64,000 nt of DNA from Pseudomonadota bacterium (GTDB lineage Bacteria > Pseudomonadota > Gammaproteobacteria > Pseudomonadales > Pseudohongiellaceae): the NCBI GenBank assembly GCA_027623555.1, contig JAQBSZ010000007.1, forward strand, positions 1 through 64,000, read 5' to 3'. Made by a program: the position numbers and the translations under genes. The notes beneath the pieces were generated by a model. The model did no database searches. It saw nothing but the letters and a program-made list of their open reading frames with translations, and was not told where the DNA came from. This document shows, in pieces, positions 1 to 7,538 of the stretch; the first letter of the stretch is position 1, and the number at the start of each line of letters is the position of its first letter.

Positions 1-17
1 ACCTGACTTGGTCAGGT
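1..17. repeat. Short inverted repeat, relative of the 47-90 palindrome
   Basis: ACCTGAC at 1-7 pairs with GTCAGGT at 11-17 around a TTG loop. The centre (TGACTTGGTCA) nearly repeats the centre of the larger palindrome at 47-90. It touches the window edge, so its full extent is unknown. Confidence 0.55.
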
Positions 18-46
18 CGATCTAAATGTTTTGGGCTCTCGATAGG

Positions 47-90
47 TTCTATTGGTACGAGCTGACCTTGGTCAGCTCGTACCAATAGAA
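47..90. repeat. Perfect 21-bp-arm inverted repeat
   Basis: Positions 47-67 and 70-90 are exact reverse complements separated by a 2-base TT loop, so a transcript would fold into a very stable hairpin. It starts 4 bases after the stop codon of the minus-strand gene ending at 95. Neither side has a run of T, so it is not a textbook intrinsic terminator. A smaller palindrome at 1-17 (arms ACCTGAC / GTCAGGT) shares the core TGAC-TTGGTCA. The pair may be a repeat family (REP-like) or a factor-assisted terminator. Confidence 0.8.
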
Positions 91-94
91 AGGT

Positions 95-1255
95 TTAGTT
101 CGGGGATGACATGATCATGGTGTGCTGCATGTCCATAGCCGCGCGCGAACGATTGCGTTCGGAGCGGCCCAATTCACCGATTGCTGGTCCACCCTGGTTG
201 AAGATGCCGCCACGCAGGGCATTCAGCAGATAGTCCATGGTATCGGCGATATACATCTCATCAGCGGTGTATTGCTCTACGACTGCGTCGATTACGGTGT
301 CCCGGTCTTCCAGGTTCGGGTAGGCAATAACATCCGTCAGCGCGGCTTCCAACATATTCAGATTGTCGATAATAATCGCTGCCTGTGGAGCCTGACTGTA
401 CAGCTGTGGCGAGATAGCCGGGGCACTGGGCATTTCCGACGGGGGTGGAAACATTGTCATACCGGCATCGGAGCCGATCTTGTTCCAGTACCGCTCCAGG
501 GTAACCGGCACGCTGCCAGCAAACTGGGGATCCACCTGGCCGATGATAACCGCTTCCAGTGACGCCAGTTGCAGCCACTGATTCGCCCACATCATGCCGC
601 TCAGTCTGGGGAAGGCAGACTTGAGGCTACCTGCGTAAGGATTGGAGAGATATAAATCGGCGCTCTTGGGTGAGGTGGCCACGGCGTGCCGAGGATCTTC
701 ATTGAGATAGCTCTGAATTGCCTCATCCACAGCCATGCGCTTCTGATAAATCGTGGTCGAGGTATTGGCGAAGATGTCCCAGATAGCGTTCTCAAACTTG
801 CGACCGTAGCTTAAGACTCTGGAGGAGTGAACAGTCAGCGCAGCGGAGTTGGCAAAGGCTTCACCGGCTGCCGCAGCAGAGTGCTGGCGACGCACCAGAC
901 CATAGAGCTGGACCCGGGCCTGAACTTCCAGTTCACCGTAAGGGCCGGTCATCACCATGTTCATTTCGCCATGATCATCATGGCTCATGCTCATCATGTC
1001 GCGCATGTCCATGTCGGCTGCCATATCCAGTTCCATACGCAGCTTGTTGCGTGCTTCCTGGGTCGCCGGGTTGGCATTGATCTCTGCGATCGAATCGAAT
1101 AGTTCGGCCTGGGTGACATCGAAGGCGTTGAACAGGTTTGCCAGTTCCGGGAACTCATTGCGCAGACTGCCAGACTGCGCCAGAGAAGAGCCTGCAAAGA
1201 GCCCGATCAACAGCGTGACGACGATTTTGCCTGGCTTGAATAATGATGTTTTCAT
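95..1255 (-). CDS. Secreted protein of unknown function
   Basis: A 386-residue protein with a clear N-terminal signal peptide (Lys start, hydrophobic core to about residue 26, ending SLAQS). I do not recognise the family. The mature part is largely helical-looking, with a Met/Asp/His-rich stretch around residues 78-100 (DMDMRDMMSMSHDDHGEMNM) that could bind metal, though this is only a compositional suggestion. The ATG at 1253-1255 has GAGG about 9 bases upstream. It is likely monocistronic: the upstream cupin ends at 1457, about 200 bases away, and the stop is followed at once by the 47-90 hairpin. The protein is probably periplasmic. The call of a real secreted gene is firm; its function is open. 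Confidence 0.75.
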   Translation of the reverse strand: MKTSLFKPGKIVVTLLIGLFAGSSLAQSGSLRNEFPELANLFNAFDVTQAELFDSIAEINANPATQEARNKLRMELDMAADMDMRDMMSMSHDDHGEMNMVMTGPYGELEVQARVQLYGLVRRQHSAAAAGEAFANSAALTVHSSRVLSYGRKFENAIWDIFANTSTTIYQKRMAVDEAIQSYLNEDPRHAVATSPKSADLYLSNPYAGSLKSAFPRLSGMMWANQWLQLASLEAVIIGQVDPQFAGSVPVTLERYWNKIGSDAGMTMFPPPSEMPSAPAISPQLYSQAPQAAIIIDNLNMLEAALTDVIAYPNLEDRDTVIDAVVEQYTADEMYIADTMDYLLNALRGGIFNQGGPAIGELGRSERNRSRAAMDMQHTMIMSSPN

Positions 1256-1440
1256 GCTTCGAATCCTCGAAGTTCAGTATATTTTTACGAGAGCAAAGCA
1301 TAGAAACTCTCAACTCTAATGTCCACTCATATTAGGGCAGGCAGCAGCTGAATGCTTCGTAAACTATTGATTATTTGCAACAAATTGTAATAGTCACAAA
1401 CAGGCCCAACTAATTAGAAGGCCTGCAGAAGGCTGACAAT

Positions 1441-1453
1441 TTGGCCCAGCCAA
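1441..1453. terminator. Small hairpin after the cupin gene
   Basis: TTGGC-CCA-GCCAA forms a perfect 5-bp stem 3 bases past the stop codon of the minus-strand cupin gene. A second imperfect structure (CAGGCC at 1401-1406, GGCCTG at 1420-1425) follows. There is no T-tract, so terminator function is weakly supported. Confidence 0.3.
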
Positions 1454-1456
1454 GGC

Positions 1457-1957
1457 TCAGCGCTCGATAAAATTGAAGTCAGCAGGACCGGCCCGCCGTA
1501 CCAGGATGACCGCAGCTTCCCCGTCAGCCGAAACGTCCCAGGAATGATTCAGCTTGCCGGGGATGACTACGTAGCTACCTATCTGCAAATCGTGGCTTTC
1601 CTCGCCAAGCACGATGGTCACGCTACCGGACACGACTACCACAAATTCATCATGGGTGTGCCAGTGCAGATCGAAATGGGAACCTGCGGGAAACTCGGCA
1701 TAGTAGGTGATGCCACCAGTAAGCGAATCAACGCCCTGTCGAGCAGTTCTCACACCGACAGGAGAACCATTGCCACCGCCTCGCGGACCCCACTCTACCT
1801 CGTCCAGGTCGATGGCCAGGGCTTGGGTCATCTGCCCCGACGTCACCGTAGCCGATTGCGCCGCGCTATTCTGTTGATTGAATACGGTCAGGGCGAAGAG
1901 CAGCACCATGGCCAGGATCATGAATAGATTTCTAGGTGAGAGTAGGGTGTTTTTCAT
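1457..1957 (-). CDS. Secreted or membrane-anchored cupin-domain protein
   Basis: The likely start is the ATG at 1957 (MKNTLLSPRN), giving 166 residues; a longer reading frame upstream overlaps the methyltransferase gene and is not protein-like. Residues 10-30 form one hydrophobic segment, a signal peptide or anchor. The rest is a single cupin barrel: the LHWHTHDEF motif supplies the His/Glu metal ligands of cupin motif 1, and GSYVVIPGKLNHSW is motif 2 with its His. This looks like a small metal-binding periplasmic cupin. It begins 17 bases after the stop of the methyltransferase and is the last gene of a packed minus-strand set (STAND, ligase, methyltransferase, cupin). The ribosome site is weak, so translational coupling is plausible. 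The substrate is unknown. Confidence 0.8.
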   Translation of the reverse strand: MKNTLLSPRNLFMILAMVLLFALTVFNQQNSAAQSATVTSGQMTQALAIDLDEVEWGPRGGGNGSPVGVRTARQGVDSLTGGITYYAEFPAGSHFDLHWHTHDEFVVVVSGSVTIVLGEESHDLQIGSYVVIPGKLNHSWDVSADGEAAVILVRRAGPADFNFIER

Positions 1958-1974
1958 TGGCTCATTTAACCACG

Positions 1975-2655
1975 TCAATCCACGTCCTGCACCAGGAAGG
2001 CGACCTGTTCTGAGAGCGGGCCGGCAGCGACATCGCGGCGCATCAGCGTCCTGAATTTGACCTGGCGGTGCTGACAGAACTCGTAAAACGCCCGCGCCTC
2101 GTGTTCGGTCCAGTCCCATTCCCCGGCCGGTGAATAAAACTCATCGAACAGCAGCAAGGTGCCAGGCACTGGAGGACAACGCTCCAACACCATCTTCGTC
2201 GAAGCGTACAGGTCACAGTCGATGTGTATGAGCGCTGGCGCACCAATCTGGTCTACAACCGCTGCGGTAATAGTGTCTGCAAACAGGCCTTCGTGAAAGA
2301 TCACGCTGTCATCGTGCCGGTACCAGTTAATCACCCGCTCCCTGGGTATGCGAAACGTACCCTGGGGATAACCGGGCCGCCAGTCTTCCGGCAGTCCCTC
2401 CCACCAGTCGAACGCGAACAAGGCATTCGAATGGGTATAGCGATTGCGTACCCGGTTCAATTCCTGAAACGTGCGATTCCAGCCGACACCGAACGCCACC
2501 CAGTTGCGTGTTTTATTCTTTATCATCTGGGCGAGAATGTCGTAATAACTGTCCACTGGCACGCAGGGGGCTTCATCCAGGGCGAAGAAGGCGACCAGTT
2601 CATCGGCCGAGGGAGAATCCGGATCATTCGCTGGTGTGATTACTGCTTCGGTCAT
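1975..2655 (-). CDS. TylF-like class I SAM-dependent methyltransferase
   Basis: A 226-residue cytoplasmic protein without signal peptide. Motifs typical of the TylF/MycF macrocin-O-methyltransferase group are visible: VAFGVGWNRTF near residue 53 in the SAM-binding position, IHIDCDLYASTKMVLE near 143 (acidic metal and SAM contacts), and GTLLLFDEFYSP near 165. The family typically methylates hydroxyl groups on sugars or natural products in a metal-dependent way. The gene starts 9 bases after the stop of the CapK/PaaK-like ligase and ends 17 bases before the cupin, so all are probably co-transcribed. The acceptor substrate cannot be told from sequence. The family assignment is fairly secure. Confidence 0.8.
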   Translation of the reverse strand: MTEAVITPANDPDSPSADELVAFFALDEAPCVPVDSYYDILAQMIKNKTRNWVAFGVGWNRTFQELNRVRNRYTHSNALFAFDWWEGLPEDWRPGYPQGTFRIPRERVINWYRHDDSVIFHEGLFADTITAAVVDQIGAPALIHIDCDLYASTKMVLERCPPVPGTLLLFDEFYSPAGEWDWTEHEARAFYEFCQHRQVKFRTLMRRDVAAGPLSEQVAFLVQDVD

Positions 2656-2664
2656 GGGCCTACT

Positions 2665-4041
2665 TCAAAGTTCAGAACGGAAGTCTTCGTATTTCCCGCT
2701 GGCAGAGCGCGGGATCTGTTGATGGTAACTGAACTCGATGGCGAAGGGATGCCCTATACGTGAATTTATCAAGCTCGCCAGCTGCTGCTCTTCCTCGGGT
2801 GTTACCGGCCGGGCCGGCACCAGTTTTACTTCCAGTTGCTGCAGACTCTTCTGTACCACCTGAAACTGCTGCACCGGCACGATATCGCCGTAGCGCAATT
2901 CACTGAGGCGCGGCCAGTACTTCGCGCCATCTGGCAGGGTCATGATATTGCGGGTTCTGCCCAGCACGCGCGTCAACGTGGGCAGGCCACGCCCGCAGGG
3001 GCAAGGTTCGCCTACCTCGGCATAGTCCCCGATTTCATAACGGATCAGCGGTGTGGCGAAATTCTGCAGTGGCGTCGCCACCACCCGGCCCACCTGCCCC
3101 GGCCCGCAGGGCATGTCATTCTCATCCAGGACTTCCACGTACGCAGACTCTGACTGAATGTGATAGTTTTCGGTGTCCGGGCATTGCAGTGCCAGGTATC
3201 CCACTTCCTGGGCGCTGTACATGTCAACGAGGTCAACGCCGAAGGCATTGCGGCAGAGTTGGCGAGAATTCTCACCCAGAGCCTCGCCCACCGTGGCAAG
3301 TTGGGAGAGTGATTCCAGCCTGGTATTTGTTAGCAGCGCCTGCCTGGCCAGTTCATCGGCCACGGAGGGAAACGTGAGCAGGTATTCCGGCTGCTGGCGC
3401 TGTAGCCATTCCAGTTGCTGCTCGATGCTGGCGGTGATGGCCAGCGCTACCCCCTCGCCGGTCTTATACAGCCCTTCCAGCGGACCTCCCCAGCTGCCCT
3501 GCCGGGCTCCCGCGGGGTACTGCGCCACGCCGTCCGGGAAGGTGCGAATCTGCGCGAACTTACCCTGCAAATTACGACGATGCCAGAAATGATCCCGCAG
3601 CGTGACCGCCACGAAGATGATATTACTCACGGCCGTCTTGCTGACCTTGATAGGAGTCCCCACCGAGCCGGAGGTATGCACCACGCCCAGCTCACCATGG
3701 GAGGAACTGAGAGTCTTACAGGTCAGCGCGTCACTGGTGTCCTGCACCTGTTGGCGGGTGAGGACGGGTAGATGTTGCCAGCTCGCAAGAGTCAGTGGTT
3801 CTTCAGGATTCCAGCCACTGTCTTTGAGCTTATCTTGGTAAAACGGGACGTTTGCAAAGCTGTGCTTCAGGAGGGATTGTAGTTGAAGGAATTGCGCGGC
3901 TTGTATCTGGTCGAGAGACCACCATTCACTTTGCTGCAGTTGGGCCAAAATGCCAAGGACTGCGCCATTGACGTCTGTTGCGATTGCCGGCCAGCATATG
4001 CCATTGATAGAGGATATTGGAAGTGAATTAGTTCCCGGCAA
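2665..4041 (-). CDS. CapK/PaaK-like adenylate-forming ligase
   Basis: A 458-residue member of the phenylacetate-CoA ligase / CapK branch of AMP-forming enzymes. The N-terminus contains a WPAI motif as in CapK homologues. VHTSGSVGTPIKVSKT (about residue 125) is the phosphate-binding loop, YSAQEVGYLALQCP is the adenine region, IRYEIGDYAEVGEPCPCGRGLPTL contains the conserved Asp and a Cys pair, and the C-terminal lid ends RSASGKYEDF with the usual Lys. The start is a TTG, since no in-frame ATG exists near the 5' end; AAGAAG lies upstream. The STAND gene stops only 18 bases upstream, and base composition changes at this junction. CapK relatives occur in polysaccharide loci, PaaK ones in aromatic degradation; nothing here supports aromatic catabolism. 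Substrate unknown. Confidence 0.8.
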   Translation of the reverse strand: MPGTNSLPISSINGICWPAIATDVNGAVLGILAQLQQSEWWSLDQIQAAQFLQLQSLLKHSFANVPFYQDKLKDSGWNPEEPLTLASWQHLPVLTRQQVQDTSDALTCKTLSSSHGELGVVHTSGSVGTPIKVSKTAVSNIIFVAVTLRDHFWHRRNLQGKFAQIRTFPDGVAQYPAGARQGSWGGPLEGLYKTGEGVALAITASIEQQLEWLQRQQPEYLLTFPSVADELARQALLTNTRLESLSQLATVGEALGENSRQLCRNAFGVDLVDMYSAQEVGYLALQCPDTENYHIQSESAYVEVLDENDMPCGPGQVGRVVATPLQNFATPLIRYEIGDYAEVGEPCPCGRGLPTLTRVLGRTRNIMTLPDGAKYWPRLSELRYGDIVPVQQFQVVQKSLQQLEVKLVPARPVTPEEEQQLASLINSRIGHPFAIEFSYHQQIPRSASGKYEDFRSEL

Positions 4042-4059
4042 ATCTAGCTACTTCTTTTT

Positions 4060-6687
4060 TTAATGGAGAGATTGTGGAGCCGATTCCTCAAGCGCATTCC
4101 TATCTTTCAATTTCACAGAAAGAAGCTTATCCAACTCATAAATTTCTGCATCACGAAATCGATACAGCTGCATGTCAGGTACATCCAACGCTTTCTGAAG
4201 ATACTCTTTACTGCGTCGAAATTCTCGCTTTTTGTAATATAGCTGAGCCATATCTATATACGCTTCCCACTCACCAAACCTTGCTCCAGTTCGTAATGAA
4301 ATATCCAAAGATTCGTTTAGATCACGCACGGCTTCTGAAAAATTCTCCGTGGCAATATGTAGCCTCGCTCGAGAATTCAATCCAGTAGGCAAATACAGCC
4401 ATTCATCAGCCGCTTTAAAAAGCTCAATTTGTTTATCTAATTGAACCTTCGCGTTAATTCGATCGCCAAGCTTAAGAAAAGTTAATCCCAAAACTAAAAG
4501 ATCAGACGCAAGTAGTGAAGTCGTGTCAATCGCTACCTGCCAGGATTTTTGTTCTCTCCAGGCAAAGGTTTTGAGTGATCTTTCCAAAGCTTCCTGCAAG
4601 GCACCTGTGTCTAATAGGAATTTACAGTAGTAAGAACTAATAGTAGGAAATTGAGGAAATTCTTCTGGCCTCAATTGTACCAATACATTCTCAGATTGAT
4701 CAAAATACTTCTTGGCAAGCGATTTCTGCCCACTAAGATGGCTTACATATGCACGAAAATTCGCAGCCATCGCAATTACTATTGAATTTTGGGTCTTTTC
4801 TACTATTGGCTCCATTTCTTCCATAAGAGATAATGCACTGGACAGTTTCCCAGCTGCTATCAGCATCGAAACTAATGGCGCAGCAGCGCACACTGCTTCG
4901 ATCCAAAGCTCGTTTTGAATAAACCAGTTGATACTAATCGAAGAAGGAGCTATCGCAGCATTAATTTCGCCCAAGTAAATTAGATTTGTTGCGACTGATG
5001 ATAATAAATATCCATGAACATTTTCTGGAAGTTCTTCAATTAGTTCATTCCATTCCCTTTTAAAAAAGGATCTAATGCATGCCTGATCCGCATGATGAGA
5101 GCCCTCTGTAAATATTGAGAATTGCCTTTTCTTTATTCTCTCAAAGTAAACTTGAAATGCTTCAATGTATAACCTTGCATTTGCTCCATGGATCACAGCT
5201 CTAAACAAAGGCTCTAACTCAGCCATATTTCCTGGACTGTCTGCTGCTGACTCCATGAGATAGCTGAATATCGATTCATTGCCTTTTATCCAAATCTCAC
5301 TCTCCTGTTCTTTCAGGTGACTGGCAATGAAATCTCTGACTATTGGATGGCAGTCCAGTACGATATCGTATCCAAGTGAATTTGCAGAAATTAGATTTGC
5401 TTCATCTAAAACTTGAACTGAATAGCTCCACTTGGAATTGCTTAGCCCTGCTAGTTTGCTAGTTAAGCCCGCAATAGTCTTCGAATCTACCAGCGATTTG
5501 ATGGTATTTAAGGTAACCGCGCGATCGAACATACTGATCCAGTACATCAATTCCAATTCTTGAGTACCTTTAAACCAGTTCAGATAGGCGTAAATAATAT
5601 TGCTTGCGTGCTGGCCTTGTTGCTGCTCTTCAGTCAGTGATTTTATGCTCCGATACTTTTCGACTTCGCCTTTGTGTACGACTCTTAGAAAGCCTCCCAA
5701 CAAAGATAGACTCAAAGCATGCCCAGAATAGTATTGGGCAATGCTTTCAAATATTCCATCATTCCCGTGCACACCCATACTCGACAACAACTGCTTACTT
5801 GCCACAACAGACAACTGCTCAAGATTCACCGTTGCAACACGTCCATCTTCAAAAGAAATCAGATCCCCAATTGGTATTCTAGATGTAATTACACAAAGGC
5901 CGGTATTATCTGATGCCAACTCTCTGACCAGCAATGCGATTGCTGGGTTCTCTATCTGCCCAAACTTGGGGCCGGGAGGATACTGCATCGGTTCCATACC
6001 ATCCAGGATGAGGAGAGTTTTCGATTTTCTAATATGCAGCGCCAGCCGGCTCGCTTTCGCCCAGGGAGTGCCCGCAGTAGAATCTACATCTCCAAACCAG
6101 TCCAGAGCATGCTCTATGAATAAATCTCCAGAAGATTTTGCTTCAGAAGACTCACCTTGCCAGTAAAAAGACCATGCATAAACCTGTTTGGCAGATCCGA
6201 AATCTTCTTTATGTAAATCTGACAACCAACGATTTACTAATGTGCTTTTACCGACGCCTCCAAAGGCTATCAGTTGTACTATGTTAGTCTGACCTTCATC
6301 CCAATAATTGTTTAATCGATCCAACTCCTTTCCACGACCGAAAATCTGCACATTGGTTATGGGCATTGTAGAAGTTGAAATTCTTAAGCCCGCATCGTCC
6401 TTCGCACCAGTTTCACTATCCTTTTTCCTTTTCACACGCAATTCGAATTCTTCAAAAGACAGATTGAACCAATGGGGTTGCAAATCGAATTCTGCTGATA
6501 AGCTCTCCAACTGATAATGTGGAATTGCGTCTCCCTGACTTGTTGAAGTTCCTCGGCACCATCGACTTACACTCTGTCGTGAGATCCCCAGGACTCTCGC
6601 GATATCGGCGTTCGATTTAATGGCAGGATTAATATGCAGGGCGAACAACAATTGAAACTTTCGAGCGAGCTGCGGATGTTTCTTCAT
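4060..6687 (-). CDS. STAND-family NTPase with N-terminal HTH and TPR-like C-terminus
   Basis: An 875-residue multidomain protein. Residues 26-50 (NADIARVLGISRQSVSRW) form a helix-turn-helix. After a linker, FGRGKELDRL (116-125) opens an NB-ARC/STAND ATPase with Walker A GGVGKST (143-149), Walker B LLILDG (225-230), sensor ITSRIP (267-272), a GLPL-like GHALSLSLLGGFL (322-334), and an HPIVRDF motif (447-453) in the place of the MHD box. Residues 480-850 are helical and TPR-like, a probable ligand sensor. The architecture fits a ligand-gated regulator, though STAND proteins can also be defence sensors. No effector nuclease or protease domain is seen. A sample line in the gene (4081-4140) has 38% G+C against 57% at 3001-3060, suggesting horizontal transfer. 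It is the first gene of a packed four-gene set. Confidence 0.85.
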   Translation of the reverse strand: MKKHPQLARKFQLLFALHINPAIKSNADIARVLGISRQSVSRWCRGTSTSQGDAIPHYQLESLSAEFDLQPHWFNLSFEEFELRVKRKKDSETGAKDDAGLRISTSTMPITNVQIFGRGKELDRLNNYWDEGQTNIVQLIAFGGVGKSTLVNRWLSDLHKEDFGSAKQVYAWSFYWQGESSEAKSSGDLFIEHALDWFGDVDSTAGTPWAKASRLALHIRKSKTLLILDGMEPMQYPPGPKFGQIENPAIALLVRELASDNTGLCVITSRIPIGDLISFEDGRVATVNLEQLSVVASKQLLSSMGVHGNDGIFESIAQYYSGHALSLSLLGGFLRVVHKGEVEKYRSIKSLTEEQQQGQHASNIIYAYLNWFKGTQELELMYWISMFDRAVTLNTIKSLVDSKTIAGLTSKLAGLSNSKWSYSVQVLDEANLISANSLGYDIVLDCHPIVRDFIASHLKEQESEIWIKGNESIFSYLMESAADSPGNMAELEPLFRAVIHGANARLYIEAFQVYFERIKKRQFSIFTEGSHHADQACIRSFFKREWNELIEELPENVHGYLLSSVATNLIYLGEINAAIAPSSISINWFIQNELWIEAVCAAAPLVSMLIAAGKLSSALSLMEEMEPIVEKTQNSIVIAMAANFRAYVSHLSGQKSLAKKYFDQSENVLVQLRPEEFPQFPTISSYYCKFLLDTGALQEALERSLKTFAWREQKSWQVAIDTTSLLASDLLVLGLTFLKLGDRINAKVQLDKQIELFKAADEWLYLPTGLNSRARLHIATENFSEAVRDLNESLDISLRTGARFGEWEAYIDMAQLYYKKREFRRSKEYLQKALDVPDMQLYRFRDAEIYELDKLLSVKLKDRNALEESAPQSLH

Positions 6688-7006
6688 CGGACTCTATCCC
6701 GGACCAGGTTTCGATCCATTCCAGAGTGCTATCGGAACAACGAAGCACCAGATTTATTCCTATTTTACGGGAGTCGGGCTGTAGCCCGGTTTCCCCCTAG
6801 CTTGGTGAGAGAGTAACCCAATCCCGGGCGTCCGTCGAGCAGGACAATCTCCCCTGGAACACCCGGCGATTGGCCAGCTCGATGCAGCAGAAACTACGAA
6901 TCTGGTGCGTACCCTGTAATCCGCCAATTTATAATACGAGACACGGTTTATTCCTCTCAGTTCACTACAACTTTTAGTGTCTCTAGCCAATTGCGAGTCG
7001 GAATGC
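6688..7006. other. Intergenic region, divergent promoters expected
   Basis: 319 bases between the start of the STAND gene (minus) and the pilin remnant (plus). It must contain the promoter of the STAND set, but I see no convincing -35/-10 pair. It contains a small hairpin CGGGCT-GT-AGCCCG at 6775-6788 followed by GTTTCCCCC. No credible gene is present. Confidence 0.5.
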
Positions 7007-7403
7007 ATGAAAAAGCGGTCTGCACCACGCGTATTTACCGTCATCGAGCTCTTGATGGTGGTGGCGATCATCGGCCTGCTGGCCTCTGTGTCGATCCCTT
7101 CCTATACGCTGTACCGCAACAAGGCCCGCTTTGGCGAGGCGATTCTCGCCATCGGCTCGGCCCGCTCTGCCATCGCGGTAGCCTCGGCCGCCGGTCGGAT
7201 CAGCGCCGTACCGAGCTGGATGCCGGAGCCGTGGGCATCTCTGCTGTAGTGCCTCAGGGGCTTAGCACTCATGGGCTTAGCGTCACCTGGATGGCAGACG
7301 GCGCCGACCTCGCCGGTGAGACTTACACCCTGGCAGCCCAGGGTTATCTGCCACCGATACAATGAGCCTCAGTGGCAATTGCGTGGCCAGCGGCTACTTC
7401 TAG
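7007..7403 (+). pseudogene. Type IV pilin remnant with two frameshifts
   Basis: The ATG at 7007 opens MKKRSAPRV|FTVIELLMVVAIIGLLASVSIPSY, an unmistakable type IV pilin N-terminus with Glu at +5. The residue before the cleavage site is Val, not the Gly needed by prepilin peptidase. The first frame stops at 7249. The expected continuation (ELDAGAVGISAVV ... GLSVTWMADGA ... ETYTLAAQG) appears in a second frame up to about 7340, and a pilin-like C-terminus (DTMSLSGNCVASGYF, stop 7401-7403) in a third. Each shift equals loss of one base. Repaired, the protein would be about 132 residues, normal for a minor pilin. No other pilus genes are nearby. It is probably a pseudogene; two independent sequencing errors are the alternative. 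Confidence 0.8.
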
Positions 7404-7499
7404 CAATCACTTGCCGGGCAATTCCCTTTCTATCATTCAACTCAGCGAACTTTTTAGATCGACGTTAACCCCTTTTCGCTAATCCCTGCGATTAACCTG

Positions 7500-7515
7500 A
7501 TAACAGCTTTGTTAT
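7500..7515. promoter_or_regulatory. Inverted repeat upstream of the VWA gene
   Basis: ATAACA-GCTT-TGTTAT forms a 16-bp dyad ending 23 bases before the ATG at 7539. It could be an operator or an mRNA hairpin. No known binding protein is recognised. Confidence 0.3.
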
Positions 7516-7538
7516 TAACCATTGAAAGGGGATTACTC

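Noticed and set aside
4060..6687. STAND gene as an Avs-type anti-phage effector
   Set aside because: No N-terminal nuclease, protease or other effector domain; the N-terminus is an HTH. Defence remains possible but is not supported.
6760..7071. Minus-strand ORF of 103 codons opposite the pilin start
   Set aside because: Overlaps the pilin 5' end, no domain, no ribosome site.
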